Made by a program: the position numbers and the translations under genes | The notes under the pieces: model-generated | Told to the model about the DNA's origin: nothing | Database searches by the model: none | The model's input: only the letters and a program-made list of their open reading frames with translations | Origin: Leucocoprinus leucothites | Taxonomy: Eukaryota > Basidiomycota > Agaricomycetes > Agaricales > Agaricaceae | Length of the DNA: 64,000 nt | Reading direction: 5' to 3' | Assembly: GCA_013368445.1 (NCBI GenBank) | Contig: JAACJO010000004.1 | Location: forward strand, 1,736,001-1,800,000 | Part shown: positions 1-11,481 of the stretch, in pieces | Layout: each line of letters begins with the position of its first letter | How positions within the stretch are numbered: the stretch's first letter is position 1

Positions 1-1162
1 GATGAAAAAACTAAACCCAGCTAACGCGGACGGGCCTAGATTAATTAATAGGAGGATCAAGCAGATAATCATTTGAATTGGGGCCGTCCAAGACTAAAAA
101 GCCAGTTGATCAGTGACTTAATTTAGGGACGAGGAAGTAGCTATCATACCATATGGAAGAAACCAGCGCAGAAGTCGATGCGAGAAACATCGGTCGAGAT
201 GTGATTGACGAGTTTGCCATTGGGGAGAGAGGACCGTGCACGGGATGTTAGTTTGAGCGATCGAGAGTAGATAGCAGTAATGAGGCCACCGCGAACGAGT
301 ACACCAGCGGAAGCCGCGCGATAGAAGAAATGGTGTATGCACAGCGAGGCGCAAACTTGCATCAAGAGGAGACCGATTACAAGCCCGACACCTCTTCCGA
401 TTTGAGGAATGCTATTCGTATGTAGATGATGTCCAGCGTAGGATTCAGACCCAAAGTTGATGATAGCCTTAGAAATGTCAATCAGAGCGTGGGATGAGGA
501 GAAATGGGGATTAACATACCTTCACGACAAGGGGACTCGTCACTTGCAAAGTATCTGACATCCATTTCAACACTCCTCCAGTCCAAAACCACCATTTCAC
601 ACTATCATTAATCGCCCAGGCTAGACTTGGTTTTTTTCTTCCAGTTTTTGCTCTCCATTCCTCTTCTAACTCCTTTCTTCGACCTTTCAGCGTCCACCAT
701 ATGGCTTTCAATCCAGGATGAATCTCTCCGGCGGCCAACCGTGCATTATACTCCTTTGCCTCTTTCGCTCTTCGTTCGTAAGATTCATTTATCTGGTCAG
801 CTATTGCTGCTGCCGCACGACTATCTTGTAGCTTATAAAGGTCGGATGCTTCAAGTGGACGCGCATAACCCAAGCCTAGGAGAGCCGTAATCCAGTTAAA
901 CGTCAAAAGCGAAAAGAACGAAGCGGTTGCTTCTGGGGTCAAGCAAGAGTCGTCGAGAGAGGGTTTTGGAGGTGGTGGAGTCTTCGTAGATGTGAAAGGA
1001 ACGCGCTGCCATCTATGAAAAAGTTCAATGTTAGACTAGTACATGAAATCATCAGATGACGTACCGTGAGCGCTTGTGGACGATGATAGTTGGTTCCTGA
1101 TGTTCTGCATCCTCCTTGGCATTTCCAACCGAGCTAGCACTCTCGATATCACTTTTTGACAT
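1..1162 (-). CDS. ABC transporter, ABCC/MRP-YOR1 type (5' part, runs off left end)
   Basis: Reads as exons 1162-1065, 1012-520, 467-150 and 93-1 (open at the window edge), all joined in phase by GT-AG introns. The first 30 or so residues are polar. They are followed by the ABCC signature around FFSLLTFNWITALLGLGYAR, which begins the first type-1 ABC membrane domain. A charged stretch follows, then membrane helices around GRGVGLVIGLLLMQV and WTAPIQMIICLILLL. Family members are full-length ATP-driven exporters of the plasma or vacuolar membrane that move conjugates and drugs. The nucleotide-binding domains lie outside the window, so substrate and exact subfamily cannot be judged. The start at 1162 gives an in-phase first exon of 98 nt. 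Confidence 0.9.
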
Positions 1163-1828
1163 ATTCCTCGGGAGGGGGTGGAGAAAGAATTCACATTGTG
1201 GTGGATGGGATGTTTTTATTACCTCCGCATCGACCGTGGTATGCATGGGGCCATAACCGGTTCTTCTTCCGTTGCGTAATAGTGCTGACCGAGTCAAACC
1301 TCAGCTTGCACAAGCTCAATATTCAATCGCAGGCCACACTGATCTCTTTTTCTTGCGGCATTGCACCGATTCCCAGTTATTACTGTCTATACATGGGTTG
1401 ACTATCGAGGCGTTCAAAGCTTGAACTCTTGATAGACGTGCCAAGAGGCTGAACGTGAACATTCAATGCCTGAAATATAATCTGAGACACAAGTTCCCAG
1501 CTACCAGGGCAAAACCTTGACTAACAATTATACCAAGGGTTCGCTGGCCTCGGGTTCCAAGCTCTGAGTAATACGAATTCTTTGTCAAAGTTGAGTGATT
1601 ACTTTGAAAGGAGTACCTATGTATTCGGTCATTTGTCACCCTTTCTTATCCCGAGAGCCGAGTTTAGATCGCTTGGTCACTCATTTTCAAGCCTGATGTA
1701 TGCCGGCAGCACCGAAACCACTCCTTTGCGCGGGTGATGATCCCCAAGATGGTCTCCGAGTGTTTGAAGAAAAGAACCTTATATAATTTCTCTCGAATTT
1801 TGAAAGACAGCAGGCTAGTAATGTACAG
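1163..1828. other. Intergenic, promoter of ABC transporter and 3' flank of ARP3
   Basis: I see no gene. Short open frames on both strands lack family similarity and splice-consistent extensions. The right part should hold the ARP3 3' UTR. Confidence 0.6.
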
Positions 1829-3541
1829 TTAGGTCGCACTGCCGAAAATTTGGTATCTTCTGCAAATACTAGGGCCAATTTCATCATATTGGGCCTTAGT
1901 ATGGCAGGATGTATAGAAATCGGGCTACGGGAAATCGGGCTAGTTAGAAATGGAGTCTGCATAACAGCTAGAATGACTGACCAGCGATGCAAGCAGGGAC
2001 CCACCAAACCAAACAGCGTATCTAGTCTGCGTTAGCCAATAATGGTTAATCATTGCAATTAGATCCATACCGTTGCCGTTTATGAGAGATGACTTCAACC
2101 TCGACACCAGACGACTGCGGATAAATACATTAGTTTTCATAACCTCTAAATTTCATGTCTTAACTTACTTTAAAGGAGCTTCCGCTGCTGAGGGCGCTGA
2201 TATCGAGCCTACGATCGACGAGCTGCTTGAGATCTCGCTTCAATCTGTTCCCGAAATGTTGGAACATCGTAGATCCTCCAGAAAGGACGATGTTCTGCAG
2301 GGGAAGGTCAGGGGGGTGTTCAAGTCACAACCCTACGACCTTACCTTGTATAAGCCACGGCGGACATCAATTGGAGAGCTTTGGATAACGTCGTCAACGA
2401 TATCAGGCAGTGGTGTCAAGAAGTCGGATGAGTAGATTTCTGGGTTGAAGAAGATCTCAGGGGCCAAGAAGCGCTCGTAGCCAACGTCGATGCCATATTT
2501 CTATCAAGTCGATTCAGCACACTTTCCGTTAAGATAAAGCAATACATACCCTTCCCGTTACTGAATGTTCGCCTTCATACCTTTCAAAGTGCTTCAATGG
2601 ATCTTCATCGTACTTCCTGAACTCCCTCACGATATCCTGGCAAACGTAGCTGTAGTTCTCCTTCACCTTCCCTGCCACCTTCAACTGATCCTCAGGTGGA
2701 ACGTTCGTCATTTCTCCGCGTTCCCTCATCAAATTCAACACAAACTGCGAGATATCACGTCCAGCGATTGGTATATGCTTGATCGCGCTTCCAATGACAT
2801 AACCCTCAGCGCAAGGAATAACATGTGTAACACCATCGCCGGAATCGATCACAGTTCCAGTGAGTGTTCGATCCGTGACCTTGTTAGAAGTCCAGGATGC
2901 TGCAAGTGCAAGGACAGCTTGTACAGCGATATAGAGACCTTGGATATTGAAAGATTCGAAGAAGATCTCGGCCGTCTGCTCTCTGTTTTCAGGAGGATTC
3001 AAGGGAGGCTCGGTCTGGTCAACGTATGGTCAGGTTATGAACTGCGCGAGGGAGATACGACTACTGCGCACCAAAAGGAAGTAGTGATCTTCTGGTTCAG
3101 CCCTCAGATACTTGAAGATAGTCTGCTCCCAATATCGCTCCATGTAGTCCCAGTTATCTATCATACCGTGTCGGATAGGATAATGAACGCCGTATCCGGG
3201 CGTTTTCGCATTGGCTAGGGCTTCATCGCCGATGAAGAAGTCGAGGTCTTCAACTCCACGTTTAGATGCAAGATGACCTGGCTTGGCCGGAATAGTAGGT
3301 GCACGAGTAGATTGGGATGGTGAACCACGTGTAGCAATGGCAGTTGGAAACACACTAGGTCAATTGTAAGCTGTATCTCCAGAATACGGGCAGTCAGGGG
3401 GATCAGACATACAATGAGGGGTCTGAGTTGCCAGCAAATCTACAGAAAGTTGAGAGCAAGAAATTCTATTAAGAGTCAAACTTACCCTATCTTTGAGTAC
3501 CCAGTGCCGTTATCACATATTATAGGGGCGAGGCGAGCCAT
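1829..3541 (-). CDS. ARP3: Actin-related protein 3 (Arp2/3 complex)
   Basis: Nine exons: 3541-3486, 3439-3413, 3354-3072, 3014-2550, 2500-2345, 2294-2169, 2114-2071, 2021-1982 and 1924-1829. They join in phase to about 430 residues, close to the usual 418-430 of Arp3. Visible actin-fold motifs are [15 protein letters not shown] near the N terminus (phosphate 1), [15 protein letters not shown] (phosphate 2), and [12 protein letters not shown] plus [11 protein letters not shown] in the C-terminal adenosine and actin-signature regions. The protein ends in [11 protein letters not shown]. Arp3 is one of the two actin-like subunits that nucleate branched actin filaments at endocytic patches. The second exon is only 27 nt. 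Confidence 0.97.
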
Positions 3542-4254
3542 GATTCACCTAAAAGTCGCGAGCCCGAGCTTTGGTGTTATCCAGTCGGACTTCACTGCGA
3601 TCAATTACAAGGTGTTTGGCTACTGCCCTTGATCCAAAGGGTTGCACAGCCACGTGACGACATGATACATGATTAATTGATTGAATGCCGAGCTGAGAGC
3701 ACAGTATCGGGATTTCCATAATCCAAAGTCGATTGGTCTATCCATCGTCTTCGGATCCTTAGCTACTTTCCCGGCGCGTATCTAGACTTGAGAAGTATGG
3801 AAGGAGTCATACGCGTTTACAAGGGCCATTACGATATTAGAAGGGTCGGCCCTGAGATAAATTATACGCCGGAGCATGAGCCTTCTCCCCGAGGGATCCC
3901 CCCCGCCTCAGCCGTGGGTAGGATATGGGCTGGCCAGGAAGAAATTATTGTTTCACGGTGAAAGCGATCCCCCACGCAGAGTATGATTGACCCCGAAATG
4001 AACCTTCCTGCGAGCACTAACCGGCTAGGTGAACTTATCTTTCCATCAGAAACGGTCGTCGGTATAATGCTCATCAAACCTGTGCATATCATTCCACGAG
4101 CTGAAAGAGTAGATCAAGGGGGTGAATACTAGTTATAGTTCAATGTATCTACGTCTGCTGATGCGCTGAAGGAGCTCCCTGGCCAGTGCAGTCTGAGACA
4201 CGAACAGAAAAATCATGATGGAGAAAATACAGGACAAAAGCAACGATATGAGCA
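3542..4254. other. Intergenic between ARP3 and ATG17
   Basis: I see no supportable gene. The stretch contains the ARP3 promoter and the 3' flank of ATG17. Confidence 0.6.
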
Positions 4255-6180
4255 TCAGTGTTCACGCTCACGATTTGCGCCCATCTTTTTCGCCTAGGCA
4301 ACATGTTCCGTATTAGCTGTTATGATTAAAACCCCAACAACCAACTGTTCATACCTCGAATACCAGATCCTCGTCTATGTGGGGAAGTGATTCTGGGCTA
4401 TCACCCGGCCACGGAACGACGTCCCATTTGGTTGGAGGATTCCCGATGCATAGGCATATATCTTCCGGTAGATGTACACCATACTCGGCATTGAACCGTC
4501 GTCGCATTTGATCCTCCTCTATCGATGGCCTAAGCGACGCCATAAATTATTGGTAAGTTTGCTCTCTCACCCTCAGTCATAGCCGTCAACTGAGCTATCA
4601 TGCCTTTCACGATATTTTCTGCCGCTTCCTTATAGTGTTGTCGCCTCGCAATTTCTACAATAAGCTTGTTAAACGCCGTCTGATAGGACACGTATCGTTC
4701 ATGAAGATCTCTGATTGTCAGGATCTGTTCATGTAGAGAATTTAGATCTTCTTCACATTTAACCTGTCAGAGTCCCTTAACAACTAAGCCAACCATTTGA
4801 TGGCGAAATCAGAAGCAACGCACCTGGACCTCTTCCTGGTTTTGGAGCATCTCTCCCATGATATCACCGAGTTCTTCAAGATCATCCAACACACCACTTA
4901 ATTGGACAAGGTCGCTAGCGAGGGATTCTTGTGTAGCAAGAAGAAACTCACTGAAAATACATCAGGGGGCTGGGAAAATTAGACCGAGGACCAGGCTCAC
5001 TGATAGCCGTCAATTACTCTCCCACTCTGCTCTATTTCTGACAGAATGGCAGGAAGTTCTTCAACGTCCCGGTGCATTTCTAGCACAAAACAGGATATTT
5101 GGTGATGTTTCTCAGATGAGACTAAAACGACGCACGTAGGAGATCCTCTTCACTGAAAGTTTCCCCAGCCTCAGTTTCTTTCAGAGCAGAGTCCATTTGT
5201 TCATAGTGAGAAGCTAAACTCTCGAGCAAACTCGCCATAGTGGTAGCCACATTGTCCTGCCCCACGAGAGTATCGTGTATACGTGATACAAGGGAAGATC
5301 CTAGTGCGGGCTCGGGTAACGATGTACGAATAGCCTCAATGGCGAGGGTGAGCGTCTCTGGGTAGTCATCCGTACGTCCGAGCAAATCCTGTATCACCCA
5401 CATCAGCACTGGGCGCCCTGAACAGCTGATGAATCACCTACATCAAGAGCAATCCGGTTACTTTCTATTGTGTCAAGTATATCTTCGATGGCCTGATCAT
5501 CAACGAAATCTCTCAGGTTCTTCCAGCGCTTTCTGTCAGACTTGTGGTTGCTCTCCGGTATCGGACGGGTTAGAACACCAGAATGATTTCGGACTGTCGC
5601 TGAAGGTGACGGAGGTGGTATAAGTCTGCTATTGCGTTGGCTATGTGAAGCTTCTTGATCTAAGTTGTCCTCCTGGTCTGAGGGCTGGCTCCCGAACAAG
5701 GATGAATCTGTAGAGGTTTGATGAAACTCTGGAGGAACGTGTTGGGCCCCAAGCGCTTCTAGTATGCTGTCCAGCTCATCAGTATAGTGTGAGCGTGTGG
5801 CGTCCCAAGCCTAGAGGAATTTGTGTCATCGTATGAGCCAAGAGGGACGGCTGGCGAATAACCCACCTGGATCTGTTTATGTAGGTGGGTACGTTTCTCC
5901 TCAAGGCTCTTCCCTACGGAGGCAGCTAACTTCCATGTCGCATCAGTTTTACTTGCTGCAGGTACTTGGAAGATGATACCTTGAGTTGTTCGATGATAGA
6001 ATCAGACATCCACCGAACTTTAGCATCTAGAGCCAAAACATCGATCGCGGCTTTGGAAGACGCGTTGGAACGGGCATGGGCATGCGAGCACAGCTGTTGT
6101 CCATGTTGAAGGGCTTTCTTAGACTGTAATACTAGAGAAACAAGATGAGGTTGGTCCTGTGTTGGCGTTGAAGAGCTCAT
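4255..6180 (-). CDS. ATG17: Autophagy scaffold protein Atg17
   Basis: Nine exons: 6180-5980, 5929-5867, 5810-5442, 5388-5136, 5079-5001, 4950-4824, 4763-4571, 4518-4355 and 4293-4255. They give about 495 residues in phase. The protein is hydrophilic and mostly helical with long coiled-coil segments. It has family motifs such as VLALDAKVRWMSD near the N terminus, the segment after LGRTDDYPETL, HRDVEELPAIL, and IARRQHYKEAAENIV near the C terminus. Atg17 dimerises into an S-shaped scaffold of the Atg1 kinase complex at the phagophore assembly site. A Ser/Pro-rich insert (about residues 110-175) breaks the helical pattern. Identification rests on the motif string and gene length, not on a search. 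Confidence 0.85.
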
Positions 6181-6356
6181 CAGCTCGTCACCTCAGAGGT
6201 GAAGTTGAAGAGGCAGAGTGACTCGGCACTCGGCTCGGCCCTGTCCTTCCGATCAGTTAGGAAAGCCGCGTGCTGCGTCATCCAGCGAGCTCAATTACTT
6301 TATTCTCTGTCCACCACGACCGTCTTCCAGTAGTGGGCTGTCTGACACATTTTATC
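6181..6356. promoter_or_regulatory. Bidirectional promoter, ATG17 / LysM gene
   Basis: Only 176 bp separate the two divergent start codons, so both genes must share this promoter space. I see no clear TATA box. Confidence 0.5.
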
Positions 6357-7508
6357 ATGATCGTCGACATCGACCTACGCGACGCACTTTGTCTCGCTTG
6401 TTTCTCTTCATTACTTTCTGAGAAACAAGCCGCCCACATCACCAGATGTTGCAAACAGGTTATCTGCGATTCGTGTATCCAAGCTAACCCCCGTCTGGCA
6501 ACGTACGACCCTTGTCTTGCCTGCCTTGGCGGAGTTGGTGCTTCTCGAGGCAAAATTCCATCACAGAAGACATCTAGAGCCCACAACATCACGAAATCCG
6601 ACTTACACCCCTCCACAACTAGTAATGACAGCGAGACAATGTTTGTTGTGGGCGACGACAGTGAGGAAGATGCCGAAGAACAAGGTGCAGACTCGGAGGT
6701 CCCGGTGTCTTCTACTACTCCACCATCAACTAAACCTCCTCCACCTTATCAGAAAGTAGCCGATCCCCCCGATAGTTCACTTTCACCACTTATGCTCCCT
6801 TCACCTCCTGATGCAACCACTGAATCCGACATGGAAACAAGCACACAATCTGCAACTGAGTTGCAAAAATACTATATTAATCCGCGTGATACCGTTCATG
6901 GAATTGCCCTACGATTCGGAGTAGACGTGCGTTGCACTCGCACTCTTTGCGTACAAAAATTCTGACGTTTACTCTGAAAGGCGCGGGATCTCTGCCGGAC
7001 AAACGGCCTCCCCTTTAGTACATTGAGCACTACACCCCATTTGTTACACACCAGGGCTTTCCTTACACTGCCACCGTCATCAAAACCCGTCCCACTCCAA
7101 TACGTACTATCAAAGGATGATCAAATGAAACGGGATGCACAGCGTACGAAAGAACGCGCAGAGAAGAGGCTGCAAATGATCACGAAGGAAGTTGACTGGC
7201 GAGTCGCAAAATCATACGTTGCACTTGCCAATAACCCCGAGTTCGAGGAAGGCACAGCACACACATGTAACGGCAAGGAAATGCCCGATTCGAAAGGCCC
7301 TATTTCCAAATCGACTCCTGGGGATTCATCCTCAGGGCTTGAATCTAGGGCAATCGACATGTATCTGGAAGACGGAGACTGGGAACAAAACGAGTTGGCA
7401 GCTGGACGTTCACCCACATTACCCAGATTTCCGCTTTCAAACAAGAAAGTCACGCCTGCTTCAGAATGTTCTGGTACAAAGGCCAAATGGTGGTCATGGA
7501 ATCAATGA
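6357..7508 (+). CDS. LysM-domain protein with N-terminal RING-like zinc finger
   Basis: Two exons, 6357-6926 and 6981-7508, make 365 residues. Residues about 12-55 carry a Cys/His-rich finger with pairs CLAC, CC, CDSC and CLAC and an intervening His, resembling a degenerate RING. An acidic, Pro/Ser-rich linker follows. Residues about 172-215 form a LysM module, beginning YYINPRDTVHGIALRFGVD and ending in a hydrophobic LHTRAFLTLPP strand; the intron falls inside it. The C-terminal part is charged with a helical stretch around AQRTKERAEKRLQMI. There is no signal peptide, so this is an intracellular LysM protein rather than a secreted chitin-binding effector. The exact function is unknown. Confidence 0.8.
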
Positions 7509-7996
7509 TGAACAATCATTGGGTGCCCCCACAGGTTTTTTTTTGTGGCTATAATCTATAGAGTATCGTGTGTTGTTTCCCCTCTCGGTTGGATCCTTTG
7601 ATTCTGATCCGCGCTCTCAGATCCTTTGAAAGCCCTAAACCGATTTAACTCCATACGAGATTGAACCCCCCTCAGTTGATTTCCCACCATCCATTTCTAC
7701 ACTCATCTGTTCGCATCTGTGATGTTGGCACCCATCAAAGAGAGCCTAGCGGCTGGACTTGCGAGAAGTTGGAGCGCAGAAGGGTAATAATGTAACCAGC
7801 CTGTTTGTTGGCTTTACATTTACGTGGTCTGATTCGGAGATCTCGATTTCCCTTGTTCTTAGAATTGCAGCTCATTCTGGAATCGGATCAGCAGATTGGT
7901 TCTTAAGCCCTCGAATTCACTCTGAGCGACCATCCTTTACCTCGCCATCTTTCCAACCTTTACCCTTCGCTATTCTCCGCTCGTACCTCCTGCTCA
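7509..7996. other. Promoter/5' leader region of the C2H2 gene
   Basis: No gene seen. Pyrimidine-rich stretches just before 7997 are typical of basidiomycete leaders. Confidence 0.5.
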
Positions 7997-9245
7997 ATGG
8001 CATATGAGCCTGATTTGAGACGTCTTGGACATCACACTCAGCAGTATAGTGGCTGGTACTCATCCACTACTCAGCACCCTGGCTTACACGTCCCCGACTC
8101 TGTTCCATCCCATGGCAGCTCACCACAGTCGAGCAATGGCTCTCTCCTAGGTAAGTGCTGCTTATTGTCCTTCATGTGGCAACCCGGGTGCTGATTACGG
8201 CTTGTCTCTCCTCCAGGTACCCCGTACCAAACGAGTGGAAACATTGCTGAGATCGGCGATGTCCCGTACGGATCGAGCCGATTCCATCACGATGGTAGTC
8301 CCATGAGTCTGTCGACGCCCACAAACCCTGTGAACGGCCTCGGACTAGTGCTGTCAGAGCCGCGAAAGTCTTCACCTTTGGGCGGGATATACGGAGCAGG
8401 CTCCAATGGCCTAGCTATTTCTGTTGACTTTCAACAAGAGGGCCAGAATCACCACGACGTTACACACTGGGACGACACAAACATGGGTTACCAAACTGGG
8501 GCTGGTTCCTCTTACGACTCTTATAACCAGACGCCCACTAGATCACAATCACAATATCATACTCGCTCTTATTCCGACAATGGTTCAGCAGAAATTTTGC
8601 CTTCTTCGACGACTCATTTCTCTTCGGGAGGCGGCTCCTTTGGTTCCCATCGTAATATCCCAGCCCCAATCAACAGGAGTAACAGCCTCCCCCCTCTGAT
8701 GCCTGTGAGCTATTATCCTCCGTCAACGCTTGCCCAACAATGGAACAACAGCCAAAACAATTACGCTCCCGTTTCGGCTAATTACCAGAACGCTGGTATA
8801 CCCTCTGCTGATGAGGATTCATTCAAACAGTGGCTGTCACCACCGCAGACGCATGAGGAGCTCAACAGCTCTCCTTCCCCTACGAACAATCAAAGCGAAA
8901 GCGCAGGGGCGCCACTATTCCAGGCTCGCGTAGGGTCAGACCGCACACGGGCTATCAGCCGCTCGAGGAGGACGAACCCCGACAAGAAACTTTTCGCTTG
9001 TGACATCCCCGGGTGCGGGGCTACGATCACGTCGAAACATAATTTCAAGAGTATGTATGCTTTTGTCCCACCGAGAGAACCTGGCTGATTGCTTATGACC
9101 CACTTCAGGCCACAGGAACTCTCACTTTGGAATCAAACCCCATACATGTAGGCAGGGCCGCTGCCCGAAAAGTTTTGGGACCACAGCCGAGGTTAAGCGT
9201 CACCGTGCGAGCCATTGCCAGTACCGTCCTCAGTCACCTCAGTAA
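7997..9245 (+). CDS. C2H2 zinc-finger transcription factor
   Basis: Exons 7997-8150, 8217-9050 and 9109-9245 encode 374 residues. About 300 N-terminal residues are low-complexity, rich in Ser, Asn, Gln, Gly and Tyr, as in many fungal activators. Two adjacent C2H2 fingers close the protein. The first is CDIPGC followed by HRNSH, the second is CRQGRC followed by HRASH, each with 12 residues between the Cys pair and the first His. The second intron cuts the first finger just before its His pair, which supports the splice model. Two tandem fingers at the extreme C terminus suggest a DNA-binding regulator. The target genes are unknown. Confidence 0.88.
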
Positions 9246-9867
9246 ATGATATGATTCTTTACGATTGGACAATATGCATGTATCATAGGAATTATTTATG
9301 CCGCTGTATTTGTGGCCAGCCAGATCGTTCGAACATTCTTTTTGTAGCTATAGTTCTTTGGGCCCTTTGTCCTCGGAATATTTATCACCGCGCTCAGCGG
9401 GGTTTTTTGTATTATTATACTCAATCGTGTCTTGTACGACTGTCGAATCCTCATGTTTTGCACCATCTCCATGAGACCCCCCTCGGTCAAAGTATGCTTC
9501 TAAACTTTGCCCGACAGCGAGGGCATGAGAACCCGTTGAGATACCGAAGTGCCCCCTCCTTCTCAATCGATTTCCGACATCAGGATTCTTATGAGCATGA
9601 ATGATGTTGTAATTCATCACGAAATCGGGACACTCATACCTGTGACGGGGGTGGCCGAACATAATATGGGGTGATCGATGATGGCTGATGCATGATATTT
9701 CTCAGGGCCAGTGGCGGGGCTGGGCATGGCGTGTCAGTCTGTGACCATATTCGACATTCGATCAATGATTCCAGCAATACAGGAAAGTCGTCTGCACCGC
9801 CCATCAATTGCGTTCAGGGCTTGCCTGACGGTCGCAACAAGCGCCTTTGTCCTCCCCCCCACCAGCA
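9246..9867. other. Intergenic between the C2H2 and BSD2-like genes
   Basis: No supportable gene. Overlapping short frames on both strands have no family similarity. A pyrimidine/CCCCCC-rich leader precedes 9868. Confidence 0.5.
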
Positions 9868-11263
9868 ATGTCCTCCTCAATAAGGTATAGACCTATCCTA
9901 CCGACAACTGCGCAGCACGCAGAGAGGGAAATGGAGGAGGCTTTTGAGTCTGATAACGATGATGATGCCGACTCAGTGCACGAATCCACGCCTTTGACAA
10001 ATACCAACAGCAACGGTGATGATTCAACCGCGGCTGATCCACTTCCTGGTCAGCACAGACGAATGACCTCGAGTACGATTCCTGGAGCATACGACTTTGA
10101 GCGGGAGTACGAATACGACTATCCGCCGCCTGGTTCTCCTCCAGGGCCTTCCGCAAGCGCACTTCCAAATGATTTCGGAAATACGAATGGAGTTTTACCT
10201 TCGTCCCCTGTACAACCACCTGCGCCCCGACGATCGTTCTTCAGAAGAATTGCTGGGACATTGTTACCTTCTCACTATGTCCGCGTCCCAACGGAGGCTG
10301 GGAGTTCGCGAACCATCGGTGGTGGTACGGAGAACGACGGTGTTTTCGCCAACGTTATGGCAAAACCCCAGCGGCCTCGGGTCATACGAACAGAAAATGG
10401 AGAAACGCACATGGTCCCAGAGGAGGTTCAAAAGGAGGTACCGCCCGTAAGTTTCCTTGTTTGAAAATTCCCCTAATCTTGACTAAACGCGGCATATGGG
10501 CTGTCTAGTCTTATGCAGAAGCCCAGGCAGACGCAGTCCCTCCATACTGGGAGACCACAGTTCATGCACCTGGAGGAATCGACTCAGGTGCAGACATGAT
10601 CATTGATGATCTGCCCACTGGATCTTTCCTCGTTTTCTGCCTCAACGCCTTCATTGCATACTTCTTCCAATTCGTTGGATTCCTCCTCACTTACCTCCTC
10701 CATACCACTCATGCTGCAAAATACGGCTCCCGCGCTGGGCTTGGTTTCACACTGATCCAATTTGGTTTCTACTCACGATCTGGGAATTCCGATGGACCTG
10801 GTGATATGAACAACGCAGCAGATTCTAGTAGCGGTCTATTTTCTATGGCCCTCAACGTCACCACAGATCCGTCAGCTACGACCGCTCCAACGCCTGACGA
10901 CGCTATACTATCGATTCCGTCAAAGGATTGGCTGTCATTTTTCTTTATGACCCTAGGTGAAAATTTCACCTGTTCTTGTTTTCCTGAAAGCTCATACGAA
11001 TATAACTATACTTAGGTTGGTTCCTTGTTCTGTCTTCGCTTATTAGCTTCTGGAGGGTCAAGCGCTGGGAAAGTGCGTTACGCGCCCCTGCAGTGACACC
11101 CACTCCTGAGGATCTTGAGCGTGAACGGGCTGTAAGACGTAATATTGAAAGTGTTTTCGGCGTTTCCTTCGGTGAAGATGAAAGGCCCCCAGCGGTGTCG
11201 GGTTCTGAGGCTGAAGCCGAGGCAAGGCTGACGCGAGACTTACGAGCCGCTGGGCTACTGTAA
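9868..11263 (+). CDS. BSD2: BSD2/NDFIP-family PY-motif membrane protein
   Basis: Exons 9868-10446, 10509-10956 and 11016-11263 give 424 residues. The long cytosolic N terminus is acidic and Pro/Ser-rich. It ends in a PPSY motif at residues 192-195, with a second PPY at 204-206; these are docking sites for WW domains of Rsp5/NEDD4 ubiquitin ligases. Three membrane helices follow, the first two around LVFCLNAFIAYFFQFVGFLL and SRAGLGFTLIQFGFY and the last around LVLSSLISFW, as in Bsd2 and Ndfip proteins. Family members sit in Golgi and endosomes and recruit Rsp5 to sort metal transporters and misfolded membrane proteins to the vacuole. The first intron falls exactly within the PPSY codons. Confidence 0.88.
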
Positions 11264-11481
11264 CTTATTGTCCATTTGACTTTTCCTTCAGTGCCTATAT
11301 CCGCTATTTATGAAGGCCATTTGCCGCCCTGTTACCTTTCGCTTTGATGCTCTCGGTTGATTTATCGTTTACATTTTGTTACAACTCGGGTAAATAATCT
11401 GAACCAGACCGTTTTGTCTGCGTAGTCCCTATGTATAATATTCGTCCAAGTTCTCAAATTTTGTCCCCGCTTGACCCTATC

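Noticed and set aside
1687..2007. Separate minus-strand frame of 106 codons
   Set aside because: It overlaps ARP3 terminal exons 8 and 9 in another frame; the ARP3 ending [11 protein letters not shown] explains the sequence.
2565..3218. Long plus-strand frame of 217 codons
   Set aside because: It is antisense to conserved ARP3 exons and shows no domain.
9348..9662. Minus-strand frame of 104 codons
   Set aside because: No similarity, no splice context, and overlapped by an equally open plus-strand frame; most likely chance.
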